Notes: generated by a model from the sequence alone, not told the origin. Counted from the first letter of the stretch, positions 36,732 through 45,535 are shown. The stretch is 47,135 nt of DNA from an uncultured Campylobacterales bacterium (GCA_903885085.1 CAISHH010000131.1:1-47135), one strand, 5' to 3'. Numbers and translations are program-made.

Positions 36732-37994
36732 ATGGATTACTTAAAGATACAAGGCAACACAAAACTTGGCGGAACGATAGAAATATCAGGTGCAAAAAAC
36801 GCAGCTTTACCTATCATAGCAATGACTCTTTTGGCAAAAGGTGATTTACAGATCACAAACCTTCCAGAAGTTGTTGATATCAAAACACTTCTAAAACTTC
36901 TTGGTAATTTAGGTGCCCAGTACACATTTGCAAATAATACTTTAGATATCAACACATCAACTGTGCATCACACAAAAGCGACTTATGATATCGTCAAAAC
37001 AATGCGTGCATCCATCTTGGTTTTAGGACCTCTTTTAGCACGTTTTGGACATTGCGAAGTTTCTCTTCCGGGTGGTTGTGCTATCGGTCAGCGACCAATA
37101 GACTTGCACCTCAAAGCACTTGAACATATGGGCGCAAAGATCACCATCGAAGCAGGTTACGTCAAAGCCGAAGCGCCAGATGGCTTAGTCGGTTGTGATA
37201 TCAACTTTGATAAGATCACAGTCACAGGAACAGCAAACATCATTATGGCAGCAGCTCTTGCTCGCGGAACAACGACTATCAATAACGCAGCTCGTGAACC
37301 TGAAGTGGTACAACTATGTGAAGTTTTAAGAGACAGCGGTGTGAAGATCGATGGAGTTGGAACTGCAATATTAACTATCGAAGGTTCGGACAGAGAACTT
37401 ATTGACATCAAAGCATTTAGCGTTATCCCTGACCGTATCGAGATCGGCACTTATCTTTGTGCAGCCGCAATTACATATTCTGAACTCACTCTTAATAAAG
37501 TAAGATTAGGTCATCTTGGCGCAATAATCTCAAAACTCGAAGAGATGGGTTGTAGCTTTACAAAAGGGGAAAATACTCTCACTATTCATCCAGCAAAAGT
37601 TATCAAAGCAGTAGATATCGTAACTCAAGAGTACCCAGGATTTCCTACAGATATGCAAGCTCAGTTTTTAGCTCTTGCCACTCAAGCAGAAGGCGTTTCA
37701 ACGATAGAAGAGAGGTTGTTTGAAAATAGATTTATGCATGTGAGTGAATTACAACGTCTTGGTGCAGATATCAAGCTTAACGGTCATACAGCGACCATCA
37801 AAGGTGCTACAAAACTTTCAGGTACGGATGTTATGGCAACAGACCTTCGTGCATCTAGCGCACTTGTTTTAGCGGCAATGGTAGCTGATGGAGAAACAAG
37901 TATTCATCGTATCTATCACCTTGACCGCGGATATGAAAAGTTAGAGAAAAAACTCGAAGCTGTTGGAGCAAAAATAGAAAGAGCAAAAGAGTAG
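36732..37994 (+). CDS. murA: UDP-N-acetylglucosamine 1-carboxyvinyltransferase
   Basis: The first committed step of peptidoglycan synthesis, adding enolpyruvate from PEP to UDP-GlcNAc. The ATG at 36732 starts the conserved [14 protein letters not shown]; an in-frame ATG 54 bp upstream has no ribosome site. Length is 420 residues. [10 protein letters not shown] holds the conserved Lys-Asn, and [18 protein letters not shown] holds the active-site Cys, the fosfomycin target. The stop codon lies inside the terminator shared with hspR. Confidence 0.97.
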   Translation: MDYLKIQGNTKLGGTIEISGAKNAALPIIAMTLLAKGDLQITNLPEVVDIKTLLKLLGNLGAQYTFANNTLDINTSTVHHTKATYDIVKTMRASILVLGPLLARFGHCEVSLPGGCAIGQRPIDLHLKALEHMGAKITIEAGYVKAEAPDGLVGCDINFDKITVTGTANIIMAAALARGTTTINNAAREPEVVQLCEVLRDSGVKIDGVGTAILTIEGSDRELIDIKAFSVIPDRIEIGTYLCAAAITYSELTLNKVRLGHLGAIISKLEEMGCSFTKGENTLTIHPAKVIKAVDIVTQEYPGFPTDMQAQFLALATQAEGVSTIEERLFENRFMHVSELQRLGADIKLNGHTATIKGATKLSGTDVMATDLRASSALVLAAMVADGETSIHRIYHLDRGYEKLEKKLEAVGAKIERAKE

Positions 37995-38010
37995 AACTTT
38001 TCTACTCTTT
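37986..38010. terminator. Shared bidirectional terminator of murA and hspR
   Basis: AAAGAGTAGAA (37986-37996), loop CTT, TTCTACTCTTT (38000-38010): an 11-bp perfect stem. It is U-rich after the stem in both directions. The murA TAG (37992-37994) and the hspR TAG (38002-38004) sit in opposite arms. Confidence 0.8.
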
Positions 38011-38379
38011 AAAAACAATCATCTCGTAGATACTTTTTTTCGTCACCAAAGACTTGTCTGGTGCCACCGAAGAAGAGTTTCGTAGGCGAGAAATCTCATG
38101 ACGCAGTTCTGCAATCTCAAGCTCCATATCATCTATCTGATCTTTTAGGCGTATTGCCACATCCACACCTGCGAGATTTACCCCAAGCTCACGTGTTAAG
38201 CGCAAAATCATTTTAATTCTATCAATATCTCGTTGTGAATACATACGAATACGCCCATCAGAACGTGATGGAATTATGAGATTTTCTCTCTCGTACTGGC
38301 GCAATGTCTGAGGATGAATCTCCAAAATCTTAGAGACAACACTTATGAGATAAACGGGTTCATCATAATGGTGTGGCAT
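38002..38379 (-). CDS. hspR: Heat-shock repressor of the MerR family
   Basis: A 125-residue repressor. The MerR-type winged helix is VYLISVVSKILEIHPQTLRQYERENLIIPSRSDGR. A long helix (LKDQIDDMELEIAELRHEISRL) provides dimerisation. It follows cbpA by 3 bp, the usual cbpA-hspR pair of Helicobacter and Campylobacter. HspR binds HAIR operators with a chaperone co-repressor. A HAIR site lies upstream of cbpA at 39316-39336, so the pair is probably autoregulated. Confidence 0.93.
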   Translation of the reverse strand: MPHHYDEPVYLISVVSKILEIHPQTLRQYERENLIIPSRSDGRIRMYSQRDIDRIKMILRLTRELGVNLAGVDVAIRLKDQIDDMELEIAELRHEISRLRNSSSVAPDKSLVTKKSIYEMIVFKE

Positions 38380-38382
38380 ACT

Positions 38383-39261
38383 CTACTCCTGTGGTAATTT
38401 TTCTTGCATCATTTTCACTAATGCTTCATCTAAACTCTCAACTTGTGGTAGAACTATATTTGCTTTGAGATACAAATCCCCTCTACTATTTGTTTTACGG
38501 TTGAGGACACCCATCTCTTTAACGCGAAAACTTTGTCCATTTTTCGTGTTTTGTGGAACTTTAAGTTTGATCTCTTTTTCAAGCGTTTGGATACTGATCT
38601 TATCTCCAAAAAGTGCTGCATGAAGTGGTACATCAAAAGTTTTGACCAAATTATCACCATCTCTTTCATACTCACTCGAAGTTGCAACATTTATCTTTAA
38701 AAAAAGATCTCCTGCACGTCCACCTTGAGCGTGCCCTTTTCCTCGCACACGAAGTTTTTCGCCACTTTTTACGCCAGCTGGAACTTTGATATCAAATCTT
38801 TCACCATTGACAGACACTGAATGAGAACCGCCAAGTATTGAGACGACAAAAGGGATGGTAACATTGGATTCGATATCAAGATTTGTTTCTTGTTGAAATC
38901 CTCCGCCGCCAAATCCGCCACTACCAAAGCCACCACGTGAGCCACCGCCAAAACCACCGCCTCCGCCGAACATATTGCGAAGGATCTCATCAAGGTCGAC
39001 ATTGCCACCGCGTGAACTCGCGAAGTCATGAAAGTTTTGTCCGCCAAACATAGAGTCACCATGCTGGTCATACTGAGCGCGTTTTGTCTTATCGCTCAAA
39101 ATCTCATACGCGGCATTGACCTCTTTAAATTTATCTTCCGCATCTGGCTCTTTGTTGATATCGGGATGAAATTGACGTGCAAGTTTTCTATACGCTTTTT
39201 TTATTTCTGCTTCTGATGCACCTTGTGCAATACCTAAAGTATCATATAATGATTTACTCAT
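38383..39261 (-). CDS. cbpA: DnaJ-family co-chaperone CbpA
   Basis: A 292-residue type B J-protein. The J domain is residues 1-65 with HPD in [12 protein letters not shown], then a Gly/Phe-rich linker (about 95-125), then two DnaJ C-terminal beta domains ([12 protein letters not shown]-like region and later [19 protein letters not shown]). There is no CxxCxGxG zinc region, which separates it from true DnaJ. It delivers clients to DnaK. AGGA precedes the ATG. Confidence 0.93.
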   Translation of the reverse strand: MSKSLYDTLGIAQGASEAEIKKAYRKLARQFHPDINKEPDAEDKFKEVNAAYEILSDKTKRAQYDQHGDSMFGGQNFHDFASSRGGNVDLDEILRNMFGGGGGFGGGSRGGFGSGGFGGGGFQQETNLDIESNVTIPFVVSILGGSHSVSVNGERFDIKVPAGVKSGEKLRVRGKGHAQGGRAGDLFLKINVATSSEYERDGDNLVKTFDVPLHAALFGDKISIQTLEKEIKLKVPQNTKNGQSFRVKEMGVLNRKTNSRGDLYLKANIVLPQVESLDEALVKMMQEKLPQE

Positions 39262-39301
39262 ATTTTTTATCCTGATAATATATATTGAATTGTTATACCA
39301 G

Positions 39302-39331
39302 ATTATATCACAAAGCTTGAGTCAGTGTCAA
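39302..39331 (-). promoter_or_regulatory. Consensus sigma70 promoter of cbpA-hspR
   Basis: The minus strand has TTGACA (39326-39331), 18 nt, TATAAT (39302-39307), also with the extended -10 TGA. It is the best vegetative promoter in the window and lies about 40 bp before the cbpA ATG. Confidence 0.8.
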
Positions 39332-39336
39332 TCAAG
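39316..39336. promoter_or_regulatory. HAIR operator for HspR
   Basis: CTTGAGT, 7 nt, AATCAAG, against the consensus CTTGAGT-N7-ACTCAAG (one mismatch). It covers the -35 box and part of the spacer of the cbpA promoter, so bound HspR would block RNA polymerase. Confidence 0.82.
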
Positions 39337-39357
39337 TTTTTTGAAGAAGTTTTGCAG

Positions 39358-39410
39358 TTACATGTAAGCAAAAAGGCTTATGCCCACAAGGAGCACTTTA
39401 CATGCAAGAG
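39358..39410. repeat. Palindrome plus split-palindrome repeat, copy 2
   Basis: An exact TTACATGTAA at 39358-39367 is followed by a copy of the intergenic element (39377-39410: CTTATGCCCACAAGG ... TTACATGCAAG). It lies between the purH stop and the cbpA promoter and may double as purH's terminator. Confidence 0.55.
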
Positions 39411-39416
39411 AGATTT

Positions 39417-40952
39417 CTAATGAAGAAAGTGTCTTGTCTCAGAGAAGTAAAGTGCCATGCCATGCTCGTTTGCAGCATCTATAACCTCATCATCACGAAT
39501 ACTTCCACCCGGCTCGATCACGCTTTTTACTCCCGCAGCCGCAGCCGCATCGATGCTGTCACGGAAAGGGAAAAATGCCTCTGAAGCTAATGCCGCTCCA
39601 CTCACATCAAGACCCATCTCTTTTGCTTTTTTAAGCGCACATTGAGATGCATCAACGCGAGATGTCATACCCATTCCCACAGCTACCATCGCAGAGTTTT
39701 TCACATAAACGACACAGTTTGATTTTGTCAAAGATGCCACTTTATAAGCGATCTCCATATCTTTGAGTTCTTGCTCGGTTGCTGTTTTTGCGCTTACAAG
39801 TTTCGAGTTTTTGACCTCATCTTCACCAACTTTATCCGCGTCTTGGAAAACAAAACCGCCGTCAATATGTTTGAAATCATAAGTGTCATTTGCAAGAACT
39901 AGCTTATCACTGCCATACTCAAAAAGTTTGATACGTTTTTTTGATTCAAACACTGCTTGTGCTTCTGGCGTAAAACGTCCAGCGATGATCACTTCTAGGA
40001 AAATCTCATTCATTTTTTCTGCCAAAGCTTTATCCACTGTACCATTTACAGCCACAACACCGCCAAATGCTGAAACTGGATCACATTTAAGTGCTTCTGT
40101 ATACGCTTCTAAAAGGTCATCTTTGATTGCAAAACCACATGGATTTCCGTGTTTTACGATACATACCGCATTATCATCGCCAAAAGCCGCGGCGATCTTC
40201 ACTGCACCGTTAATGTCAGTAAGGTTATTAAAACTCGCTTCACCTTTGAGTGTCGTGAAGTTTTTAGAAAAGTATTTGTCAAACTCGTACAACGCACCCT
40301 TTTGGTGAGGATTTTCGCCATAACGAGTATCCATCACTTTATTTCCAACGATGAACTGTTTTTCGCCCATGCCGTTGTTGAAGCGTGAGTTCATGTAGTT
40401 TGCTATCATAGAATCATACGCCGCGGTATGCTCGTACGCTTTTATCATGAGTGAGCGTCTAAACTCTACGCTGTTTATCTCTTGCTCTATTGCATTTAGA
40501 ACTAGTGAGTAATCGCTTGGATCAGTCACAATGATAACACTGTCAAAGTTCTTTGCAGCACTTCTTACCATCGCAGGACCGCCGATATCGATGTTCTCGA
40601 TGATCTCTTCAAAATCATCCGTTCTCTCGATCGTCGCTTTAAACGGATAAAGATTTACACACACCAAGTCAATTGCCTCAACACCGAGCTCTTTTGCCTG
40701 ATCCAAATGAGACTGTTTGTCACGGCGATGTAGAATACCACCGTGAACGTATGGATTTAAAGTCTTAACACGCCCCTCAAAACACTCAGGAAACTTTGTC
40801 ACCTCATCAATCTCTATTGCTTTAACGCCATTTTCCACTAAAATTTTATATGTTCCGCCTGTCGAAATAATCTCAAATCCGTTTGATACTAACGACTTTG
40901 CAAATTCGACGATGTTGCTCTTATCGCTAACACTTAGTAATGCTCTTTTCAT
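39417..40952 (-). CDS. purH: Bifunctional AICAR transformylase / IMP cyclohydrolase
   Basis: A 511-residue enzyme for the last two steps of IMP synthesis. The N-terminal IMP cyclohydrolase has [19 protein letters not shown] and STGGTYKIL. The C-terminal transformylase has [28 protein letters not shown] (catalytic Lys-His) and [19 protein letters not shown] precedes the ATG. It is separate from purL but shares the pathway. Confidence 0.98.
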   Translation of the reverse strand: MKRALLSVSDKSNIVEFAKSLVSNGFEIISTGGTYKILVENGVKAIEIDEVTKFPECFEGRVKTLNPYVHGGILHRRDKQSHLDQAKELGVEAIDLVCVNLYPFKATIERTDDFEEIIENIDIGGPAMVRSAAKNFDSVIIVTDPSDYSLVLNAIEQEINSVEFRRSLMIKAYEHTAAYDSMIANYMNSRFNNGMGEKQFIVGNKVMDTRYGENPHQKGALYEFDKYFSKNFTTLKGEASFNNLTDINGAVKIAAAFGDDNAVCIVKHGNPCGFAIKDDLLEAYTEALKCDPVSAFGGVVAVNGTVDKALAEKMNEIFLEVIIAGRFTPEAQAVFESKKRIKLFEYGSDKLVLANDTYDFKHIDGGFVFQDADKVGEDEVKNSKLVSAKTATEQELKDMEIAYKVASLTKSNCVVYVKNSAMVAVGMGMTSRVDASQCALKKAKEMGLDVSGAALASEAFFPFRDSIDAAAAAGVKSVIEPGGSIRDDEVIDAANEHGMALYFSETRHFLH

Positions 40953-41061
40953 GAAAGACCTTATAAAAATAAATTGCGGAATTTTATCCTATCGGAGTTT
41001 ATACGAAGGTAAACTCTTGAAGTTATTGACCGTAATCAACAAGTTTTTTTGTAAAAATTAC

Positions 41062-41067
41062 TATAAT
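41062..41067 (+). promoter_or_regulatory. -10 box of the membrane gene without a normal start codon
   Basis: TATAAT on the plus strand, 11 bp before AAGGA (41079-41083). This implies a very short leader, so translation must begin just after 41083. Confidence 0.5.
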
Positions 41068-41089
41068 TCAAGTCAAAAAAGGATCTCTT

Positions 41090-41506
41090 ATCATCTATGC
41101 AATTATCCATACCATCCATCTTTATTCTATCTTCATCTACGGCGGATTTCTTTTTGTCGACAATCTTTTTCTCTCCAAAATAGCGCGTACTCTCGGCGAA
41201 GATGAAGCCAAAAAAGCTAAAGAAGCAATAATGGTACATGTAAGAAAAGTAGTGCCTTACGCGCTGATGGTCGCCGTGGCAAGCGGACTATATATGTTTT
41301 CTCAAATCTTTGGAGAGATAAAAGACGAGGGATTCAGCCGTTTTCAGATCATGCTTGGTATCAAAGCTTTTTTTGGTATTTGGCTAGGATTTCGCGGTAT
41401 CAATCAAAAGTTCTTTAGTATCAATCCATGGGTATTTAAAAGCCATCTTTTCCCGCTTATACTTGTCGTTATTATGATTTTTTTGTCGCAGTTTATGTAT
41501 TTGTGA
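41090..41506 (+). CDS. Four-helix membrane protein (CopD-like), non-standard start
   Basis: The frame is open from 41036 to 41506 and encodes a four-helix protein of about 138 residues (IIYAIIHTIHLYSIFIYGGF; VPYALMVAVASGLYMFSQIF; MLGIKAFFGIWLGF; LFPLILVVIMIFLSQF). A His in the first helix recalls small haem- or copper-related membrane proteins. No ATG, GTG or TTG is in frame before 41231, which would delete helix 1. AAGGA at 41079-41083 sits 6 nt before ATC at 41090, so AUC initiation, a frameshift or a sequence error is implied. Function is unknown. A near palindrome (GTACATGTAA) is at 41234-41243. Confidence 0.7.
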   Translation: MIYAIIHTIHLYSIFIYGGFLFVDNLFLSKIARTLGEDEAKKAKEAIMVHVRKVVPYALMVAVASGLYMFSQIFGEIKDEGFSRFQIMLGIKAFFGIWLGFRGINQKFFSINPWVFKSHLFPLILVVIMIFLSQFMYL

Positions 41507-41670
41507 GTCTGATGCTGAAGAAGCTGTGAGGGGTTTAAAAAAACTCTTCCTTATAAAGTTTATATGATCGAGAAATATTAATTTTTAGTTAAAAAGTGCA
41601 AAGGAGAACGCTTACACCCAAGGGTGCTTCGCATGTAAGGATTTTAGAATAGAAAAGATTTCAATTCCCC
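41507..41670. other. Convergent intergenic region holding a repeat
   Basis: A 164-bp gap between the membrane gene and mazF. Apart from the split-palindrome repeat at 41611-41640 nothing is recognised. Confidence 0.5.
41611..41640. repeat. Intergenic split-palindrome repeat, copy 3
   Basis: CTTACACCCA, then AGGGTGCTTCGC, then ATGTAAGG. CTTACA (41611-41616) and TGTAAG (41634-41639) are complementary, and CACCC/GGGTG forms an inner stem. It lies in a convergent gap. Confidence 0.6.
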
Positions 41671-41997
41671 TTAATACTCAAACATCTTCACTAACATATT
41701 AGAAATACTTTTCGACACCTTTTCATCAACTTCGCCAATTTTTTTTACTAGCCTTGCCTTATCGACAGTTCTAATCTGATCTAACAATACCAATCCATTT
41801 TTATCTTCAAATTTCATCCTCGGTCTAAATATAAACTCAAATCCCTTGCTCGTCATAGGTGCTACGATAACGGTGTTTAGTACATTCATCTCATTTGGCG
41901 AGATTACTATGCAGGGACGTGTCTTTTGTATTTCAGATCCGATTGTGGGATTGAGTTTCACTAGATATATTTCAAATCTCTTGATGTCGACTACCAT
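41671..41997 (-). CDS. mazF: MazF/PemK-family endoribonuclease toxin
   Basis: A 108-residue toxin cutting mRNA. IKRFEIYLVKLNPTIGSEIQKTRPCIVIS is the family N-terminus, with the catalytic Arg in KTRPC. VIVAPMTSKG and GLVLLDQIRTVDKARL are the later conserved strands, with the Thr-Ser pair of the active site. It overlaps the antitoxin gene by 7 bp. It probably acts in growth arrest or plasmid-like stabilisation on the chromosome. Confidence 0.93.
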   Translation of the reverse strand: MVVDIKRFEIYLVKLNPTIGSEIQKTRPCIVISPNEMNVLNTVIVAPMTSKGFEFIFRPRMKFEDKNGLVLLDQIRTVDKARLVKKIGEVDEKVSKSISNMLVKMFEY

Positions 41998-42251
41998 TCG
42001 TAGTCATCCAAATCGCTGTCATGAAGCAGATCGACTAAAAGCGCTTCATCTGTTTTGTTTTTATTGGCTAATAATACACTCTTGATATTTTCTTTCCAAA
42101 TCTCTCTTGCGACGTTGTTTACGGGTTTGATCAATAGACCATTCTCAACAACTTCAAATTCAAGATTTACACTTTCTAAGTGAGCTTGTTTTATGATTGT
42201 TTTTGGAAGCCGAATACCTTGTGAGTTTCCGATCTTAATTAAAGTCGTCAT
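41991..42251 (-). CDS. mazE: MazE-like AbrB-family antitoxin
   Basis: An 86-residue antitoxin. The ATG at 42251 is chosen as AAGGAG lies 6 nt upstream; a TTG at 42257 would have no spacing. The N-terminal LIKIGNSQGIRLPKTIIKQA is the swapped-hairpin AbrB/SpoVT DNA-binding fold. The acidic C-terminus (LLHDSDLDDYEW) would wrap and block MazF. An inverted repeat at 42268-42290 just upstream is the probable autoregulation site. Confidence 0.9.
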   Translation of the reverse strand: MTTLIKIGNSQGIRLPKTIIKQAHLESVNLEFEVVENGLLIKPVNNVAREIWKENIKSVLLANKNKTDEALLVDLLHDSDLDDYEW

Positions 42252-42267
42252 CTTCAACTCCTTTTTT

Positions 42268-42290
42268 AAGTAATTATATTGTAATTACTT
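42268..42290. promoter_or_regulatory. Inverted repeat operator of mazEF
   Basis: AAGTAATTA, 5 nt, TAATTACTT: perfect 9-bp arms, 17 bp before the mazE ATG. The AbrB-type MazE normally binds such a site to repress its own operon. Confidence 0.75.
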
Positions 42291-42324
42291 TTTGATGTCA
42301 AATATACTTACATCAAAGAGAACT

Positions 42325-42334
42325 TTACATGTAA
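42325..42334. repeat. Intergenic TTACATGTAA palindrome
   Basis: An exact copy of the repeated palindrome between doxX and mazE. Its neighbourhood lacks the GC-richer insert seen in the split copies. Confidence 0.7.
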
Positions 42335-42363
42335 ATCATTTCAAGCTTAACTAGCGTAATGCT

Positions 42364-42804
42364 CTAACTCTTGTCACCAAAAACAATTCTATCAAGACTG
42401 AATTTCCCAGCACCTGATGTTATGAAGATCAATAGAAACAGCATATAATACACTGGTATTTCAAAACCATTATCACCACATGAGAAACCATTGTGAAGAT
42501 GAACGGTGACGATCGCAACTAACATGACGACGATAAGAGGGATGGAGATCAGTCTTATCAAAAAACCAAGAGTTAAGAGCACAACGCCCGCCATCTCGGT
42601 GCTTGCAGCCATATATGCATTTAAAGTGGGAAAAGGTATTCCAAGTGTCCCAAACCAACTTGCAACTGAATCAATATCGCTCCATTTCATCATCGCAGGT
42701 CCATAAAAACCATATGCCACAATCAGCCGTGCAAACAACAAGGAAATCGATTTACCATATCCACTCACATGAGAATATTTTAAATACAACTGTTTAACAT
42801 TCAT
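42364..42804 (-). CDS. DoxX-family membrane protein
   Basis: A 146-residue, four-helix inner-membrane protein. LLFARLIVAYGFYGPAMMKW with a conserved Arg in helix 1, then AYMAASTEMAGVVLLTLGFLIRL and YYMLFLLIFITSGAGKFSLDR are DoxX features. It starts 44 bp after the KCG-repeat peptide gene, with GGAG upstream. In Haemophilus-type bufferin/HvfA operons a DoxX protein (HvfD) is the membrane partner of such a peptide, so metal or redox handling is likely. This rests on context. Confidence 0.88.
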   Translation of the reverse strand: MNVKQLYLKYSHVSGYGKSISLLFARLIVAYGFYGPAMMKWSDIDSVASWFGTLGIPFPTLNAYMAASTEMAGVVLLTLGFLIRLISIPLIVVMLVAIVTVHLHNGFSCGDNGFEIPVYYMLFLLIFITSGAGKFSLDRIVFGDKS

Positions 42805-42848
42805 AGTAGACTCCTATTTAGAGGTTGTCTAAAAAATTGACGGCAAAA

Positions 42849-43076
42849 CTATTTTGCGTCACCGCATTTACCTGCACCACATTTTGCAGACTTTTTAGGT
42901 TCAGGTTTTTTATTTGCACCACATTTAGCGTCAGCTTTCATTTCCATCTTTTTAGCTGATCCACATTTTGATGTGGTTTTATTTGCATCACTTTTCATAT
43001 CTGCTGCACTAAGTACCGTTGTACTCATTCCTATAAAAAATGTAACTCCAAGTAGTAATGAGATGAATTTTTTCAT
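42849..43076 (-). CDS. Secreted KCG-repeat peptide, HvfA/bufferin-like
   Basis: A 75-residue precursor. The ATG at 43076 has AAGGA upstream; a longer frame to 43112 has no ribosome site. A signal peptide (MKKFISLLLGVTFFIGMSTT, cleavage near LSAA) is followed by a Lys-rich tail. Four Cys stand in KCG at 38, 52, 66 and 71; the first three are exactly 14 residues apart in a repeat x-K-C-G-x-x-K-K. No other Cys is present. It resembles precursors with EGKCG motifs that MNIO enzymes modify to bind copper. No MNIO gene is adjacent. Paired with the downstream DoxX gene. Confidence 0.85.
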   Translation of the reverse strand: MKKFISLLLGVTFFIGMSTTVLSAADMKSDANKTTSKCGSAKKMEMKADAKCGANKKPEPKKSAKCGAGKCGDAK

Positions 43077-43103
43077 TCTATTTCCTTTTTTTTGTTTCAA
43101 GAG

Positions 43104-43127
43104 TTGTGACACTAAAATTTATCACAA
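43104..43127. promoter_or_regulatory. Inverted repeat upstream of the KCG-peptide gene
   Basis: TTGTGA, 12 nt, TCACAA, 28 bp before the peptide ATG. The halves resemble CRP/FNR half-sites but the spacing is too wide for a normal CRP site. Possibly an operator for a metal or redox regulator. Confidence 0.35.
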
Positions 43128-43246
43128 GCTGATTTTACAACATTGTATTTTTCAAAACCTTTTAAAACTCTGCTTGCTGATTTTTTTAAAGTAATTATAA
43201 TATTTTCTTATTTATTATAAAGAATTGATTTGAAGTTTATTGAAGA

Positions 43247-43267
43247 AGCCCGACATTCTGTCGGGCT
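43247..43267 (-). terminator. purL terminator
   Basis: AGCCCGACA and TGTCGGGCT form a 9-bp GC-rich stem with a 3-nt loop, 23 bp past the purL stop. On the minus strand it is followed by TTCTTCAATAAACTTC, a modest T-run. Confidence 0.7.
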
Positions 43268-43290
43268 AGAAGTTTGACGAAAAAGGTACT

Positions 43291-45501
43291 CTATCTTTGG
43301 TTGATGACAGCGGCAAAAGTGTTAAAGAATTTATCTTGTAACTCTTTCATTCCCATCATCACATTGTTACATGTAAAGTGTTCGCCACCAACTGTACCGA
43401 TTTTTTGAAAAGTCAGTTTTGAAGCCATCTCTTCGAATGCTTTGACGTTTTCAGCTTTTACTTCGATGAGTGCACGTGAGAAACTTTCAGAAAAAATATC
43501 TCTCTCATCAATTACGTCCATACCTACGTTACAGCCAAGTCCACTTACAGCGCTCATCTTCGCCAAAGCGATAACCGCTCCGCCTGAGCTACAATCTTTT
43601 GCACACTCTAGAAGTCCAAGTTTATTTGCTTCGATCACTAATTCCCAAAGTGCGAGCTCTTTGACGTAGTTTATCTCAGGCATTTTTCCTGCGACTACGT
43701 TGTAAAGCTCTTTCATGTAAAGTGATCCGCCAAATTCTGTCTTAGTATCGCCTACAAGATAAAGAACGTTTCCATCTTTTTGGAAGCTTGACATCAACAC
43801 TTTGTCTTGGTCATCATTGACACCGACAGTCGCGATTGATGGAGTTGGAAAAACTGAGATTTTGTCTGTTTCATTATAAAGAGAAACATTCCCGCCGATG
43901 ACTGGAGTCGTAAGCTCTAAACACGCTTCTTTGATACCAAGACAACCTTGTGCAAACTGCCACATAACTTCTGGATTTTCAGGGTTTCCGTAGTTAAGAC
44001 AATCTGTAATAGCCAAAGGTCTTGCACCGCTCATCGCTACGTTTCTACCACTTTCGATAACTGCCGCAGCAGCGCCGTTGCGAGGATCAACGTAACAATA
44101 ACGCACGTTACAGTCAGCGCTCATTGCGAGTGCTTTGCCATTCTCTTTTATTCGGATAACAGAAGCGTCTAAACTTCCGCCTTTTTTGATCGTGTTTGTT
44201 TGTACCATTGAGTCATATTGCTCATATATCCACGATTTATCTACGACTTCCATAGATATGATAAGTTTTGCAAACGCATCTTGGTTGCTTACTTTGTCAA
44301 AATCATTCAGAGTCACATCACGAATCTTATCCAAGTATGCAGGACGAGAAGTCGGGCGGTCGAGTATTGGTGCTTCTTCACTTACAGGATCAACTGGAAC
44401 ATCTGCACATTTTTCACCATGCCAGAAAAGCTCCATTCTGCCAGTCGCAGTAACTTCGCCTACAACAGCCGCATCCAAATCCCATTTTTCAAAGATATCG
44501 ATGATAGCTTGCTCAGAGCCTTTTTTCGCACAGATAAGCATACGCTCTTGAGATTCACTAAGCATAAACTCATACGGAGTCATTCCCTCTTCACGAGCTG
44601 GAACACGGTCAAGATGCATAATCATCCCGCTTCCTGAACGTCCAGCCATCTCAAATGAGCTAGAAGTTAGACCCGCCGCACCCATATCTTGGATACCTAC
44701 AACGTAATCAGTTTTGAAAAGCTCTAAACACGCTTCAAGAAGAAGTTTTTCAGTAAACGGGTCACCCACTTGAACAGTCGGGCGAAGAGATTTAGACTCT
44801 TCTGTAAAACTGTCAGAACTCATAACCGCTCCGCCTAGACCATCACGTCCAGTTTTACTTCCTACATAGATAACAGGATTGCCGATACCCTCAGCTTTTC
44901 CATAAAATATCTCATCGCTTTTTGCAAGACCTAAAGTAAATGCGTTAACAAGGATATTTCCATTGTAACAATCATCAAAACTTGTCTCACCACCAATAGT
45001 CGGAACACCCATACAGTTGCCGTATCCGCCGATACCCTCAACGACACCACGAACCAAAAAACGTTGGTGTGCACTGACTTTGTCACCGCGAAGGACATTA
45101 CCAAAACGAAGTGCGTTCAAGTTTGCTATAGGACGAGCGCCCATAGTGAAAATATCACGCATGATCCCGCCAACTCCCGTTGCAGCACCTTGATACGGTT
45201 CTATAAAACTTGGGTGGTTGTGTGATTCCATCTTAAATACAGCCGCATAACCGCCGCCAATGTCGATAACACCAGCATTTTCACCCGGACCTTGGATAAC
45301 CCATGGAGCTTTTGTCGGAAAACCGTTTAGATGTTTTTTAGAAGATTTATAACTACAGTGTTCACTCCACATAGCTGAAAAAATACCGAGTTCTACGAGG
45401 TTTGGCTCACGCCCTAAGATGTTTTTGATATTTGCATAATCAAGCTGGGAAAGTTTGTGTTGAGATAGTAATTTATCTATATCTGGAAGTTGTTGGCTCA
45501 C
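43291..45501 (-). CDS. purL: Phosphoribosylformylglycinamidine synthase subunit PurL
   Basis: A 736-residue small-type PurL that needs PurQ and PurS as partners. It makes FGAM in purine synthesis. [15 protein letters not shown] holds the active-site His, followed by [22 protein letters not shown] with the Mg-binding Glu and His. [10 protein letters not shown] and [16 protein letters not shown] are conserved. It starts with GTG at 45501, behind a weak ribosome site. The palindrome at 43367-43376 is read as FTCN. Confidence 0.97.
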   Translation of the reverse strand: MSQQLPDIDKLLSQHKLSQLDYANIKNILGREPNLVELGIFSAMWSEHCSYKSSKKHLNGFPTKAPWVIQGPGENAGVIDIGGGYAAVFKMESHNHPSFIEPYQGAATGVGGIMRDIFTMGARPIANLNALRFGNVLRGDKVSAHQRFLVRGVVEGIGGYGNCMGVPTIGGETSFDDCYNGNILVNAFTLGLAKSDEIFYGKAEGIGNPVIYVGSKTGRDGLGGAVMSSDSFTEESKSLRPTVQVGDPFTEKLLLEACLELFKTDYVVGIQDMGAAGLTSSSFEMAGRSGSGMIMHLDRVPAREEGMTPYEFMLSESQERMLICAKKGSEQAIIDIFEKWDLDAAVVGEVTATGRMELFWHGEKCADVPVDPVSEEAPILDRPTSRPAYLDKIRDVTLNDFDKVSNQDAFAKLIISMEVVDKSWIYEQYDSMVQTNTIKKGGSLDASVIRIKENGKALAMSADCNVRYCYVDPRNGAAAAVIESGRNVAMSGARPLAITDCLNYGNPENPEVMWQFAQGCLGIKEACLELTTPVIGGNVSLYNETDKISVFPTPSIATVGVNDDQDKVLMSSFQKDGNVLYLVGDTKTEFGGSLYMKELYNVVAGKMPEINYVKELALWELVIEANKLGLLECAKDCSSGGAVIALAKMSAVSGLGCNVGMDVIDERDIFSESFSRALIEVKAENVKAFEEMASKLTFQKIGTVGGEHFTCNNVMMGMKELQDKFFNTFAAVINQR

Positions 45502-45535
45502 GGAAAATTCCTAAAATTTTGGTTTTTAAGCGCGA

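Larger units (their letters stand above)
43077..43290. other. Leader region of the KCG-peptide operon
   Basis: A 214-bp AT-rich gap holding the purL terminator (43247-43267), a possible -10 box for the peptide operon (ATTATA at 43194-43199, minus strand) and an inverted repeat at 43104-43127. No gene is seen. Confidence 0.5.

Noticed and set aside
40912-41205. A 97-codon plus-strand frame overlapping the purH start
   Set aside because: It is antisense to purH and then runs out of frame through the promoter of the membrane gene; composition is not protein-like.
43104-43127. CRP/FNR binding site
   Set aside because: The half-sites fit loosely but the 12-nt spacing is too wide; kept only as an unassigned inverted repeat.
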